A stretch of DNA of 64,000 nucleotides. Source: Sympetrum striolatum (Eukaryota; Arthropoda; Insecta; Odonata; Libellulidae). The stretch's first letter is position 1, and each line of letters begins with the position of its first letter. The stretch lies in contig OX388345.1 of NCBI GenBank assembly GCA_947579665.1, positions 32,455,849-32,519,848 on the forward strand, in the 5' to 3' direction. Of the stretch, positions 1-13,000 are shown piece after piece. Under the pieces are notes generated by a model. The model had not been told where the DNA came from. It did no database searches and saw only the letters and a list, made by a program, of their open reading frames with translations. The translations under genes were made by a program, and so were the position numbers.

Positions 1-1641
1 GTGGGTTGAAAGGTAATACATTTTTCAGAGATTTATAATGAATTATTATAGATAAAATATCGATGTATGTATTTATAAATTATGAAATTGTGATGAGCAG
101 GCAAAATTCCTTTCAATTTGTTTAAATAATATTTGCCAAATTTTAATAGTTAATTTAATTTATTTATAATCAATTTGCGAAATATAACCTTGGTAAAATT
201 TGTTACAACTTGTAACAGCTATTTTTTTCTATTTTAATCTTTCCCCTAGGTGTTTTATTGATTCTAAGTGTTGTAGATTGAAGACCAGTATCATACTTCC
301 CTTCCGACGGATTATTGTTTAAGTTAAATATATACCCGAAATCTAATTAGTCATGAGGACACTCTTTGCATATTCTTGGGGAAAGAAATTTAAAATAGTT
401 TCAACGTACCCATCAATTAAAGTTATAAAAAATTAAATTGACGTTATATGGTTAAAAATTATTGAAAAATTTCTTTAAATTTTCGAAGTATCATCAATCA
501 TCAGCTAACGTCATTTCGATAAATTTCTATAAAATGATCGCATGGTTTTTCTAAAAAGCGTCGCTTGCATAATAGAATGTACTCTCTGAAAACCCCCTCT
601 GAAGAGGATACTTCCAGTGTGCCTCTGATATCCTTGCCATTCTGACGAATTGCGGCGTATAATGTAATGTCAATTGGCTCGTGTACCTGAAAGCTCACAC
701 GTCATCCAACCTACGGGGCTGTATCAGTAATCATCTGTCCGCAGACCTGCGTGATTATATGTTAATATCAGATTCTCCTCTTGGTATTGTCCTATGCGAC
801 CTTCCTCATTTCATTATTGCTTTTTATTCTCATATCTAGGAATTCCCGCTTCCTCGTCCCGACTCCTGATTTACCGAGCACACTACCCGTAATTGACGCC
901 TTATTAAATCACTTTTTGTTTTGCTCGTGTAGATGGATGGTTGCGAGAGAATAAAAATCGTAGAAATGGAGGTTTGAGATACCCAGGAACTCGAATAGGC
1001 CGCTTATTCTTTTTATGTTTCTCATATCTCTAGTTACAACATTTTGTGGTCTAATGTGGCGCATCAGTATTTGATTCCTACGGTCTCTTTCCTGGTATTC
1101 TCCACTAATGCCCATTTTCTCTCTCCCACATTCCTCGAAAGAAATTTTATTTCATACGTAGAATCAGAAATATAAATAGTTTTTTACTTCTAAGATAAAA
1201 TTTTCTTTGTTCAACATCCGAGCTTTAAGATCGTCATCACGTAAATCTGCAGCTTCGAGTGGTTTACATTCTAGGTTTAAGCTCTATGTACGACTATGCA
1301 TTGGAACAGAATGAATTATTTTTCGTTCGGTATAGATCATCACAAAGTTCTAACTATTATTATATCTGGACGATCGAATGGTATGCTTTTTCAAGCAAGA
1401 TAAAACTTTCAATAATTAATAAAATTCAATATAATATTCAATGGTAACATTCGATAAAAGAAAGTTAGATATCCTTAAAACGACGGTTAAACTTTCAAGT
1501 TCAGTCCTTATATTGAAGGTTATCAAAATTTACCCATTTATCGGTGTACGAATTGGCTCAATGTTAATAATATTTCAGCTCATAATCCGTTTTGATTCGG
1601 TGACGGTTTTGACTCAGATATTTAATTATTGCGTAATAATG
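1..1641. other. AT-rich non-coding stretch
   Basis: I see no gene, RNA or recognisable repeat here. The reading frames are short, overlap on both strands and have no recognisable motif. The sequence is ordinary AT-rich animal non-coding DNA. Confidence 0.6.
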
Positions 1642-1784
1642 TTCTTCGTCACATCAAGTGTAATTTAAAAGAGATTCAGTTATTGACTGCATAATTTTAA
1701 CGCTAATTTTATCGTGACAATAATTCATAAGTCATAGAATTTAATTGATTAAGTGAGTCGTTAAATGATTGATGTGACGAAGAA
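1642..1784. repeat. 16-bp perfect inverted repeat, possible old MITE
   Basis: TTCTTCGTCACATCAA at 1642-1657 is the exact reverse complement of 1769-1784. The 111 bases between the arms, and the bases just outside them, also show patchy complementarity (for example the AATAAT-type words outside both arms). This would fit a decayed foldback or MITE-like element. I found no clear target-site duplication, so the element class is unknown. A 16-bp exact match at this distance is unlikely by chance, but it could also be structure without transposition. Confidence 0.5.
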
Positions 1785-2809
1785 AATTATTTAATAGTTG
1801 ACTGTATCTGTTTGGCTGCATAATTCTTCTACGCTTGGTATGAAGAGTGATTTGTCATATCAGAATTATCCATATCTATTATACTGTTGATATTATACTC
1901 AAAATACCAATTCTATGGAACCCCATCCATCATACCCTTGTTAGACTTCTTTAATGTGAGTGAAAATAAGATAAATATGATTTTGTAGACTGGTGTGACG
2001 AAAACCTATTGCATAGGCTTAGCATTCGCTGTGATTGACTAACGTTCCACCTTAATCGATCCGTATAGTTCATTATATTCAAAATACAAGTCTTTTAAAC
2101 GACTCAACGCCACTTTTCATAATTACACACATTTATTGAGTCTTTGTTGCATTACCCGTCCATTATTTTCTTCATTAAGGGCTACCCAAGGAGTCTATTT
2201 ATTAGCTCTATCCCTCTTCAAGGACAATTTTGCTTTTGTTATTCCTGTTCTGATTTCCTTCACGTATTAATCTGCCTTTATGAGACCATTCCAAGGTATT
2301 GTATTAGCGCTGGTGGCTTCCCATGAGTTTTAACATTCAACACTGGGGAATATATAAATAAGAAAAACGCGCATTCTGCGACTCGGCTTCCGCAGAGCGT
2401 GGAAGAATGTCAAATGAATGACGGACCTCAGCTGAGATCGCCTGTAATTGATCTCCACCATTATGAAAAGGACGAAAAAATTACGGCTATTACCACGTTC
2501 CTCTGGTATTGTTTCGAAAGTGGAACTGTATTTGAGTTTGAATCGTGGAGATTTATTCCCTCTGGATGTCAGGTGTCCATTTCTGTGTCTAACCTACGTC
2601 AAAGATGTCGTTTTATTTGCTCTGTAATTATAAATTTACTGGAAAACACAACGGAAAAAGTGAATACAAGATTTTTTAAAATTACAAGGAAAAAGGGTTA
2701 GGATAAAAAAAGGATAAAAAATTAATTGGGTGGCACTCCGCAAAGAATTGCGCTGCCGCCCAGGCGAGCAGCTCAGAAGAACAGTGGTTCTAAGATTACT
2801 TATCGACGA
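1785..2809. other. Non-coding stretch, nothing supported
   Basis: There are short open frames near 2144-2326 and 2399-2701 but no family motif, splice context or repeat structure that would support a gene. Confidence 0.55.
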
Positions 2810-3020
2810 TATCCGAAGGTATCGAAAGATTTTTGAAAACCTCATGAGTCTTTGCGTAGGTTTCAATATGCTCTTAAGGAGATTGGTGAGGATATCGGGA
2901 AATCTTTTACGACGCAAATACAATCCGTGTATCGGATTTTTGAAAAGGTTATGAGACGTGCGTAGGTTTGAACAAGCTCTTAAGAAATTCGGTGAAGAAG
3001 TCCAAAGATGTTTTTCTCCT
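2810..3020. repeat. Diverged tandem duplication, period about 106 bp
   Basis: Two neighbouring segments align along their length: the words GCGTAGGTTT at 2854 and 2960, TTTTTGAAAA, ATGAG and GCTCTTAAG recur in the same order 106 bases apart. The copies have many substitutions, so the duplication is old. Antisense and sense short frames run through both copies, but the repetition explains them better than coding does. Confidence 0.6.
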
Positions 3021-4344
3021 TCAGATACAACTACTCTTATTCCAGTAAATGTCCAGATTTTGAATACGTTTCAAGACATCGCTAAGGTTTTTATTTGAAA
3101 GGATAAACTTGAGCCTCACAATGAAGATAATTGCGAACTTGATTTCAATGCTGTATTATTTCTTAAAATGAGTACATGATGTGTTAAGAACATTTTAAGA
3201 ATTTAAATCTTTTAATAGAAGTGAAGTTAACGTTCTCATATAGTATTCTTAAAATACAATCCTGAATTCTGTTACGTACCGTACCTGGTCTGTGATGAAT
3301 GTTTGAATAGCATATAATACTATAACATAGGTTATCTTTTACTTGACCTCTAGTCTTTTGGAAAGAGGTAAGGAGAGAAATTCAGGAAAACACAAATGAT
3401 ATTAAATATAAGTTTTGGCTTCTTTTGAATAAAAATTAAGTTACAACTACAGAATGTATAATAAATATAGAGAGATATAATTTAAATATTAAAAATAAAA
3501 TAATGGCTCATTGAGGTATTTTATGTTTGCAACAAATTTTACTCTTACGTAAACGTTTCTAGATTCCAAAAAATGAAATTTTATTGCTGGGTATAATTTT
3601 CTTCAAACTTTAAAGTATATATTATTTATCCCTCGATGTCTCATCATGAGTTCGTTATTTATTGCTTGCATATAAAGAGATAAGAGTGAAAGTATTCATT
3701 ATGTTGAAAAAAAGGCTTGTAAAATATATAAATACTAAAGTTTCATTGATAATACGCCTTTATCTTTCACATCGTCTTCATTTGAATTGGAATAAACTTT
3801 AAAGAATTCATTGAGGTTGATTGTCTTCATTTAGTACCGTTTATTCTTGGGATTACTCTTTCTTAGGGCTAGGAATTAAATAAACAATTTATCCATGGGA
3901 TAACATGAGATATCAGCTGAAATGAGAAAATTTCAAATTAAGAACAACTTTCTATTATCGCTGTTTTATCTCTACTCAATTTTATTAGTATCCTCCCTGC
4001 CCAGAATATTCATGCTTTTATTTTAAAAAGCTTTTTTCTTTTCCTTTTTCAACTGCATGTGACATTCACTGATCGTGCTAGCTTCACTTCTAGGTATTCT
4101 CATGCCATTACGGCAGATATGAGCTGTTACTTAATTCGTTTGGTTTCTCCAATTAAATCATACTTAATGGTTATCGTTATGCGTTCTTTGACTTCATTAC
4201 TTCATTTCATCTTAATTCCATTGCAATCTATCATCATTGCCAGTGTCGCTCCACGTGATGCTCTCTTGGAGACTGGAGCTTGTGATGCGTTGACTTGGTG
4301 AAAGTTATTTCCGAACGAGTTGGATCTAGTTTTTCTTCTCAGTT
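3021..4344. other. AT-rich non-coding stretch
   Basis: No gene or repeat could be supported. Several TATA- and AATAAA-like words occur as expected by composition. Confidence 0.55.
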
Positions 4345-4615
4345 TTGATTGGAATGAATATATTCTGGAATTAATGAAAATCGTGTGGATGTTAGTCGGA
4401 CTTTTCAACGGATCTACCAAATGGTTTTTATAGTCTTTAAAAATCGTTTATTGTCATGATGTCAAATGTAAGGATCAGATTTGATTGGAATTCTGAATTA
4501 TTCTGGAATGCATTAAAATAGTGTGGTTGCTAGTAGACCTTTTAAGCAGATATTCCAAATGGTTTCGAAAGTCTTTAAAAGTTGTTTATAGTCTTTTGTC
4601 AAAGGTCACGGTATT
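4345..4615. repeat. Diverged tandem duplication, period 136 bp
   Basis: Copy one starts with TTGATTGGAA at 4345 and copy two with the same word at 4481. Both continue with ATTCTGGAAT, a GTGTGG block, GGACTTTT/GACCTTTT, CCAAATGGTTT and GTCTTTAAAA in the same order. The alignment is gapped but continuous. The downstream frame at 4521-4751 lies partly inside the second copy and I do not call it a gene. Confidence 0.65.
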
Positions 4616-6940
4616 TTTCACGACAGTTAAAGAGTATGAATTTAAAAGATCGCATGGAAGTGACTCGGGGATCTTCGGATTTACTTTCTTTTTGAACTTA
4701 AACTTGTGGTTCATCGCAACAATATCAGAAGTGACAATGTTTCAACGATGAAAATAAACTTGATTATACATAAAGGTAAATGTTTTTGACCTTGAGGATG
4801 CATTATAACCACTCCTTGAGCTTAGTTTCTCAGGGACATTGCAAGTGGATGTGGTATTGTTATTGCCGCACCGAGATAGTATTCTGTTATGTCGTTTTAA
4901 AGCGACCGCTGTGTATAATCAGTGGAATTTTCTGTAAACAAAATGCAAACGCTCATAAATAAGAAATGCCGAGGCGGCATCTCCTCGCAGTAGCCGTGAA
5001 CTCATAACCCCGGTCACTCCCGCCACGTTTTTATTTACTTCAGCGCAAACCATGTAACCACAGAATCGAAATTCTCTTTTTGAGCAATCGTTTCTGTTGT
5101 TTTCAATTTCTATTTTCTATTCTGTCGGTCCGAGGGCTCCTCGTTTGAAATTCAAAAGCGCGCGGAAGCTGCGGGTGCTCCAGAAGTCTCGCTTCTCCCG
5201 GAAGAAAGAAAAATCGACTCAAGTGGACGTTGGCGAAACAGGTTCGCAGCGTCACTGCTCTAACCGCTTTCAAGCAGGCCTCCGATTTCTCGGATATACT
5301 ACTTGCAACCTCTTTTTACCGCTGGACTGCTTTCCGCTTTTGGCTGTTTGTTTTTTTTTAGGGTACTGCTCCATTTAGACTAACAAAATATTAGTAGAAT
5401 ATTTATTTTTAGTTTTTGTTTCATTTATAGATAATGGACGTTGGATTTTTATTTTTATTTATTTTACATTATTTTTATCTGCCTAATTTACGGCAAACCC
5501 AATGGTTGAACTTAGGGCTGATTTACTTTCCTTTGCTAGATAATCAGTTGACGCCTTTTTTGCTAATACATGAATTGACGGAGTGATGATGTTGTAAGGA
5601 ATATCGATCGCAATCAACCAATGATTACTAGGGCACGTTAATCGTGATTTTTCTTTCAAAATTTGGGCATAATTTTATGTATCTAAAACATTAAATTTTA
5701 TCGCACCTTTAGTACATAATATTTTAACACCCTTTTAAACAATAATGTGTGAGTACATATCTATACAAAATACATAATATTGCTGATAAAAATATATAAT
5801 ATCAAAGAAAAAATAATAAAATTAACAATAAAGATAAAATAATATTTATAGAATTTCATTATAGGAAGAAATACAGAAAATGAAAGTTAAAGAGTGAAAC
5901 ATTTCATTACTGAATAATTCCAGTTTTATTATCGATCAAAGATAAAAGGTGCAACCTCAATATATGATTACCATATTAGAACTTTATATAACCCAGCTTC
6001 TCTCACGTAGAACATAGAAAAGTAACATATACGCGATCCATTTTCAAGTGGCACACCTGTAATTCTCGAGCACTTGATTGCTCCATCTTGATTCTATTTC
6101 CATCCCTCTTTTCCCAACTTAACTCCTCATTCATTAATTTTTCATTTCGTTTGTTATTAAGCACTAAAATATCAGACGCACATTGCGTGGTTCCCTCCAA
6201 GGACTATATTCCTAAACAACATTCTTGTGTAGGTATTTTCGTCTCTCGAGATAAAATCTCACACACAAACTCTAGGACAAATGTAAACGGCCATAGCTTC
6301 TGGGCATAGTGGAAATAGTTTTCATTCGTAGCAAAGTGCAGCGGCTTGACCGACTTATGAGAAATGAAAATTGCAAAGAACCCGACCGTTTTGTTTGACG
6401 ACGAATTTAGCGGTGCATTGCCAAGGGAACGAGGGTAACTTTTTCTCAGGTTTGTTTTTTCAACTGCAGCGGTTTAAGGTCGGGAGATGGCACTAAAGCC
6501 GGGGACACACATTGGGTGGGAGGTAAACAACAGAGGCAAATTCGGCGTGTTTTTGTCATTTTGGAAGGGTCGGTAACAGATTTAGTAAAGGAAACAACAG
6601 GACAGTCCTTGGAATGCGAAGATGAGGAAGATTATCCATGCAAAACGCTTGATCGAAGGCTTTCCTTCAAAATAATACTATCGTTAAATTTTTTACAGCA
6701 AAAAACAATCAATACCTCAGCTTGAAGGTCAGTTCCAGGAGGTTTTAGCTCAATTTTTAGCGGTAGTTTCAAAATTAAAAACTGCAGTATTGAGAAATGT
6801 CTAAAAGTATACAGATTTCAGGGATCGGATCCTTTGTTTAGGATCATTACGATTTCAGTATATAATTTAATCAGTACCATTACCTCAATATTATACGTGA
6901 AAAGGCTGCCATTAAGAATCTGATCGAGGGGAAAACCATT
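4616..6940. other. Non-coding stretch with a CpG-richer patch
   Basis: About 4960-5350 is GC-richer than its surroundings and has a small TGCCG/CGGCA hairpin near 4968; the rest is AT-rich, especially 5390-5960. An open frame of 93 codons at 5097-5378 crosses the GC patch but has no motif I recognise. No gene is supported. Confidence 0.5.
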
Positions 6941-7025
6941 AAACCATATACTTATGTAAGTAATCATAACAGTAAAGTCCCAGGTTGAAACCATTTACTT
7001 ATATAAGTAATCATAACAGTGAAGT
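6941..7025. repeat. Tandem duplication, 47-bp period
   Basis: 38 bases at 6941-6978 recur at 6988-7025 with three substitutions by eye. The shared block contains ACTTAT, AAGTAATCATAACAGT and AAGT. A nine-base spacer separates the two copies. Confidence 0.75.
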
Positions 7026-7036
7026 TCATGGTAAGG

Positions 7037-7077
7037 TTCCTCTGAGTGACATAACCTCGTCATGTCACTCAGAGGAA
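7037..7077. repeat. Perfect 16-bp stem hairpin
   Basis: TTCCTCTGAGTGACAT (7037-7052) and its exact reverse complement (7062-7077) flank a 9-base spacer. It sits just after the tandem duplication at 6941-7025. It could be an old foldback element or a transcribed hairpin. The stem is short for a typical animal pre-miRNA, so I make no RNA-gene call. Confidence 0.7.
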
Positions 7078-10000
7078 TAGACTTCATCCAGCATTTACAA
7101 TGGGTGACATTGGTCTTGATAGTGCAATAACATTCTAAAATTACGCTATATACCGTTCATTTATTTTCCAAAGTCCTAAAATCCATTTGTGTTAATTTTG
7201 CAGCCATTATAAAAGTAATCTTTCCATGGTCCTCCAATCTACCCCTAGCATCAAAGCATGCATTTCAAAGGTCCCTCCCTAAACTAACACCCGTAACTAA
7301 CCACAGCGTATATCACTGGCTAAATAGGCATTCTTCTACTGGAAGCTCACATTCTTGAATAATAGACTGGGATGAAACGGCTCCGACACTCAAGACTCTT
7401 TTATGTCCAGATCTTATCACCTCTGCGGTGGTACCTTTGAACGTTTCCTCAAACAGTTGCAACCCAAATATTCTAGCTAACAATAATTCTCGAGGTTGCT
7501 TTAACGTTTTGCGGCATCGAAAGAAATTTTTCTCGGTTCTTTTTGAATGGAATACCTCAAATAGTTTATGGTAACGAGGAGAGGGACATTATGTGTATCA
7601 TTTAAATCAGTGCCACTCAGACATTCTGTTGTGACGACCGGTAAATTTACTGTCAAGTTCCTTGCGTACTGACAGCCAATGGCCCGCTCATCTACTGCTC
7701 CATGGACCACCACTTGAGTATCTCTGACTTATATGATCTTATTACGTAATTCGGCACCGTAGAAGAAGAATCCTAAGCATTCAAATTCCAATAAAATCGG
7801 CTTTATAGCTATATTTGGGCGTAAAAGTTGGATATTTGGGATTTAATTTCCCCGTAGAATCCCCCTCATTTCACATAACAGTTGTTTTCTCATGCTTCAT
7901 TGGATACTGGCCTCATCCCGAGCGAACCAGGTTTGTTAAACACTTTTTTACATTTCTTCAGTCTCGAAACGATTATCTTGACTCTGATTTGGTTCCTTGA
8001 AGAACACCTTAGTTCCGTAGGAATTTATACGTAATGTAACCATTCGTATCTTCATTGACAGTTACTAGAGTTTAGGTAAAATAAGAAAGACATCTGCAGT
8101 AGATAAAGTGAATAGATTGTCAACCCCCTATTCATTGCAGCGACCATACATGGACATAGATTCCCATTGAAAAGGTTCATATCAAAAAAGGTGAGCATTT
8201 TCCAGATTGGATAGCAGTTCCAATTAAATCTAACTGAATTCCAGGCAATATCATAAGGAAACTTTACAGAAATACCAGTGGTTGTAACATTCTTCCTGTA
8301 TAGAATATTTCCTTAGGATTAGTAACAGTTATCTAAATAGTTCAATCACATTCTGGATTGTTTAATTCGTGACTGAAACAGAATCGAATCTTTTTGAATG
8401 TTTCAGATTTTTGTGTTATTAGTTAATAGTCATTTCTTATTTCCTCACAAGTATCATATTGTACTATCTACATTAAAGAGTTCGAAAAATGTTTACAAAC
8501 AGCCGTTAAGTTATCAGTATATACACGGGTGTACCTCATAGAACGTCACGACAAACTTTTTCATTATTTCTTTTTTTCATTATTTATTTACTCATTTCTC
8601 TCGTGGAATAAATTTATATTTATCATCGAAGTTCAAGGATCATTCCGAGGAACAGGTTCTCCTTAGCAGCGTAATTGGTGGAATAATTCAACAGAATTCT
8701 GCATAATTTCGCGTAATTGTTCGATACGCCTCGTTGAGCGCGAGAAGGAAGAAAGAGCGAATACGTCATCGTTAGACGTTTCCAGTTCTTGAGTTTCATG
8801 GCTACAAAGCATTATTTTTACGCAGCCAGTTGGGAGAAATTACTTTTGGAATTTTTTGTTACAATTGGAAAGCCAGTTAGGTTCCAAGACCGCAGACGGT
8901 TATGATGAACTTATTATTTTCCCCAATTTCTCTCGTTGAAAGTTATATTCTTATCTTTTTGCTGGTAGATGTTCTCTCACATTCATTTTCTGAGGATAAT
9001 CACATAATTCCGGCCGATTTTGATAAATTTGTAATCCGGTGACATAGTTCTTTATAAAGTTTCTTCTCCCTCTGCTATTTCTGCTTATTTATGTGTTAAT
9101 CTACAGGTTGTCGTCATTACGTTCTGTATCGTGATTGTAGATAACTCGGTCTTGGCCAGTTTAATTTTTACATAAATTATCCTGAAGTATACCAGCAAGC
9201 CATTTGTACGGTATTAATGTGGAAGTGTATTTATGTTAAAAGCCTGTCATGTTAAGAATCTCTGCCTATGTTTAATGTATTTGTAATACATAACTATTCA
9301 CTGGGACCATCTTTGGCGGTGTTATTTTTTCTCAAAGAATAACTTTCCCTTAATCATTTTCTATTACTGTTCGTCAACTTTTCTATTCCCTTTACTCCGG
9401 ACGGTTTTCCCTACGTTCTTTCTATATAGATTCAGATCAGAAAACCTCGTATGGAATAACGTATATATATGTGTAATATTAATAGTTTTCACTAACTAAA
9501 AAAATCATAAAATTTAATTATTGGTATTCTGTGATATTTTAGGATTATATGTTCTTCTATCAATAATCGGGAAAACTGTTTTTGCATACAAGTTATAATC
9601 GAATAAATTTTCTAATTTTGGAAGGAATTTGTATCTTAAAATGGTAATATGAAATAGCGAAGGTAGATATTTAAATTGTTTGTGATCTGAAGGAACTTTG
9701 AGAAGCTAGTATTTCCATATTCATTCGACTTCTGAATAGCGAAGTTTGGGAAATACTCTTTTAGAATTTTGGGGAAATTAGAAAGTTTTGTTGTTCCGTT
9801 TTGTGTTGTATTTTTGGTGCTTCTCGATCCTAAAAGTGGGATGTGATTACGCCTACTTATGTAAGGGTTTTCCTATTTATCTTCTGGCTCAAGTATTCCG
9901 TTCCTAAAAATGGCGCAACTCGATAGCCCCAAGAAATATTGTGTGCTTTGCTTTGCTATTTATAAATCCTTATTTCATTATATAACTGAAGTTTTGGCTG

Positions 10001-13000
10001 AACGTTGGCGAAGGACTTTCCAAAATTTCGTTCTTGAAACTTGAAATCAATTATGAGCACCCACCATTGATCAGCTGTCTGGATCAGTTGGAGAAATATT
10101 AAGAAATTTAATTTTCCATTGTAATTACAATCCAATTTAAGCAGCATTATATCCATAAGCCATCGATTTTAAATTGTCTAAGATTTTTGAAACAATTCGC
10201 CACCAGAAGTTGAGCACTTATCGGGAAATGAACTCCTTCCTAAAATATCGGTATCCTATTGATATTTTATTACGATTTGACTTATAAAGTCGTCAAAGAC
10301 ATTACGTCTGTGCACAGCTTGAATTGAGGATCAAGTTTTCATAGAACATCTTTGAGGAGATTCTTCAAGAAAAATTCTTTCTATGTCATATTCATTAAAA
10401 TATGTATGCTTAGCTGAAGAATAATTTGGTGATTGGGTGAGATTATCTCTTCGTAAGTGACATCCTTTGTCCATAAAATAAATCCTCGCCTTCTGAAATA
10501 TAATAAATAATTCGCTCAAATATTCTCGAGAACATGCACTTAACACCAGCAAAAAAATTCGGCCTCTTTGAGAAGGAACGGATTGTCCGTGCTTAATCAC
10601 GTACCGTTGAATGGGAAGTATTATTTGTCTTAAAGAATAATACCCGTACTTTCCTTACATTTTATGACGTGGAAAAAACTTCACGGGTGAAAAAAAACTC
10701 GAATAAGCTTCCTCATGGACCATTAAAATTGAATCGCGAAGGTAATTGCTTTTTCAGCCTTCGTTCCGTTACCTTTTAAGGGACGATCTCTGTGCGATAA
10801 AGAGGGAGAAAGTCTTCCGCTGGCCATATCAGACATTTCAGATTTTGCCCAGTCATAGGAGAAGTTTCTCCGGAATCAGTACTATGTACTTTGTCCGCGT
10901 TAAACTTCCTTCGTAACAAAACCAGGCTTTGTGACGTACACGAAGGAACTCCATACGGGATCTCGTTAGACATGTCGCGCTGGGCCTCTAAATTAAATCT
11001 CACGACCGGAGAAGAAGAAATCCGAGCCCGCTTAGGAATTTCGACGTCTGTGGAGAGTATCTGGGAGGTCTGGCTAATGAGAATAACCCCAAAGGTCTCG
11101 AAATTTTATCCCTCGAATCAGTGTACGGGAGAATTTCCCCAATAAAAATTTCCGAGAGCTTCAGTTTTTATGGCTGCGAGAGTGTGGTCCGGCGAAATAT
11201 TGCGTTCCTTGGGTTTTCTTAAAAAAATTCGATATGAGCTTTGTTTGCGTTAATGATGGGTTAATACATCGAGCCGGTAAGTAATGAGGTTTTGAAAGAA
11301 TTATTAGGGATCCATGCTTTTCGGAAAAATTAGTGCTTTCATAAAGAAGAGTGACGTCAGTAGATTCGCAACCTTGCAAGTCATCCTCATTCGCATAATG
11401 TGAGAAACACCGAAGAGATCAGCTGGTTGGCGAAAAGAAAAGTAAGATCAGTCTTCCATGTCATTCACGCATGAAGTGCGGCAAATGTGTAAAAACGTCT
11501 TCGATCAATCATGTAGATGGGACCACCATTAGCTACTGAAAGACATTATTAAAAATGTTTTTATCGTATCGCAAGCCATCTAAAAATGAATTCTTAAGGG
11601 CGATTTTTTATTTTACTAAGCTTTATTAATTGCGATCATTATTCCTAGTTTTTTATGGTGGAATTAAATTGGAAATGTACACAAAGATAATTTAATTTAT
11701 TCGTTGCAAATTAATTCACTTAGCGTCAGATTTCTTATCAGAGAAAGCTCGTTGTGCAAATGTATCGCTGATTATTTTCTCCGAGCCACAGTGTCTACTG
11801 AACGTATTTTAACCCTACAGCTATGAACGTGTTTATTGATTATGTTTTGGTATTCTTGCTTATATGCTTGAGTTTAGAAATGTATGTTCAAACGTTTAAG
11901 ATGTAATGTTATTTTACATTTTGAAATTGCTAACCAGTTCTTGTACGCAGAAACGAATTGAATTTAGCGAAAACGGATGATTCTTACGTTTAAATTGAAC
12001 ATATAAATCACTTGGAATAGGTAAAATGTTCAGCAATTTAAGTCTCAAGGTTCTTACAGATAGAAATAAATATTATGCTCGAAATATCCTAATTCTGGTC
12101 AAAATGAAAATTTAATCGTTGTTAACTCTAATTCACATAACGAGGTAACAAATAAGCTTATAATAATGTTGTTCATTTTCCAAAGTCCTTATAGGGAAGA
12201 ATTTTATTTTTATAATGACTCCATTTCCCTAGAAATTATATTAAAAACAAATACTATTACTTATTTATTATTTTCCATGCAATATTACCGCAGTAGGTCA
12301 CTGGAACCAATAGCGATGTCATCTTGCATTGCACCGATCAACTAACACAGACACTATTTTGGAGTATACAACTTTTGAACATTGGTATTTAACAACCCCA
12401 TCAATTAATAACAAGAACTTACATGCTAAGCTAATTTAAAATTTTAACAGCTATAAATTACGAAATAGTCTACGAATTCTTGTAATTGCGTGACTGTCAT
12501 TTCATTTTCCACTTTCATTTAAAATATATTTCCTTTCTTTAAGAGAGTGTTTGAATTTGCAAGCTACCGAGAAAAACTTCTAAATTATTCGTGAGCAGAA
12601 GTTTGCTACTGTATGTCGTCTGTGTTTTGTTTACTAATCGGAAATTGGTCAGTCCATAATTGTTCAGGTAAATAATCAAATAAAACTTCTAACGATCGGC
12701 AGTGGAAGGAGAATCTTACGGAGGAAGCATCAGCTGCATACTTTCTTCTCCTCTCGATGGAAATTCGATAGCTCATCAGATGAGGCGAATGAATTATATA
12801 ACGTCCACCAACCGCACGGAAGCATGAGAGATTTAATTGCGAAGTGCAAGTGCTTTGAGAAGGAAACCACTTTCTGGAGAGGCTGCGGGAGGTTATTAGT
12901 GGACTATTAGCTTCATTATTCTACGCAAGTTGGGTTTGCTTTACTGATGCCTCTCTGATTACATTATCCGTAAATTGCTCGAATGCTTTGGGAAGCTTTA

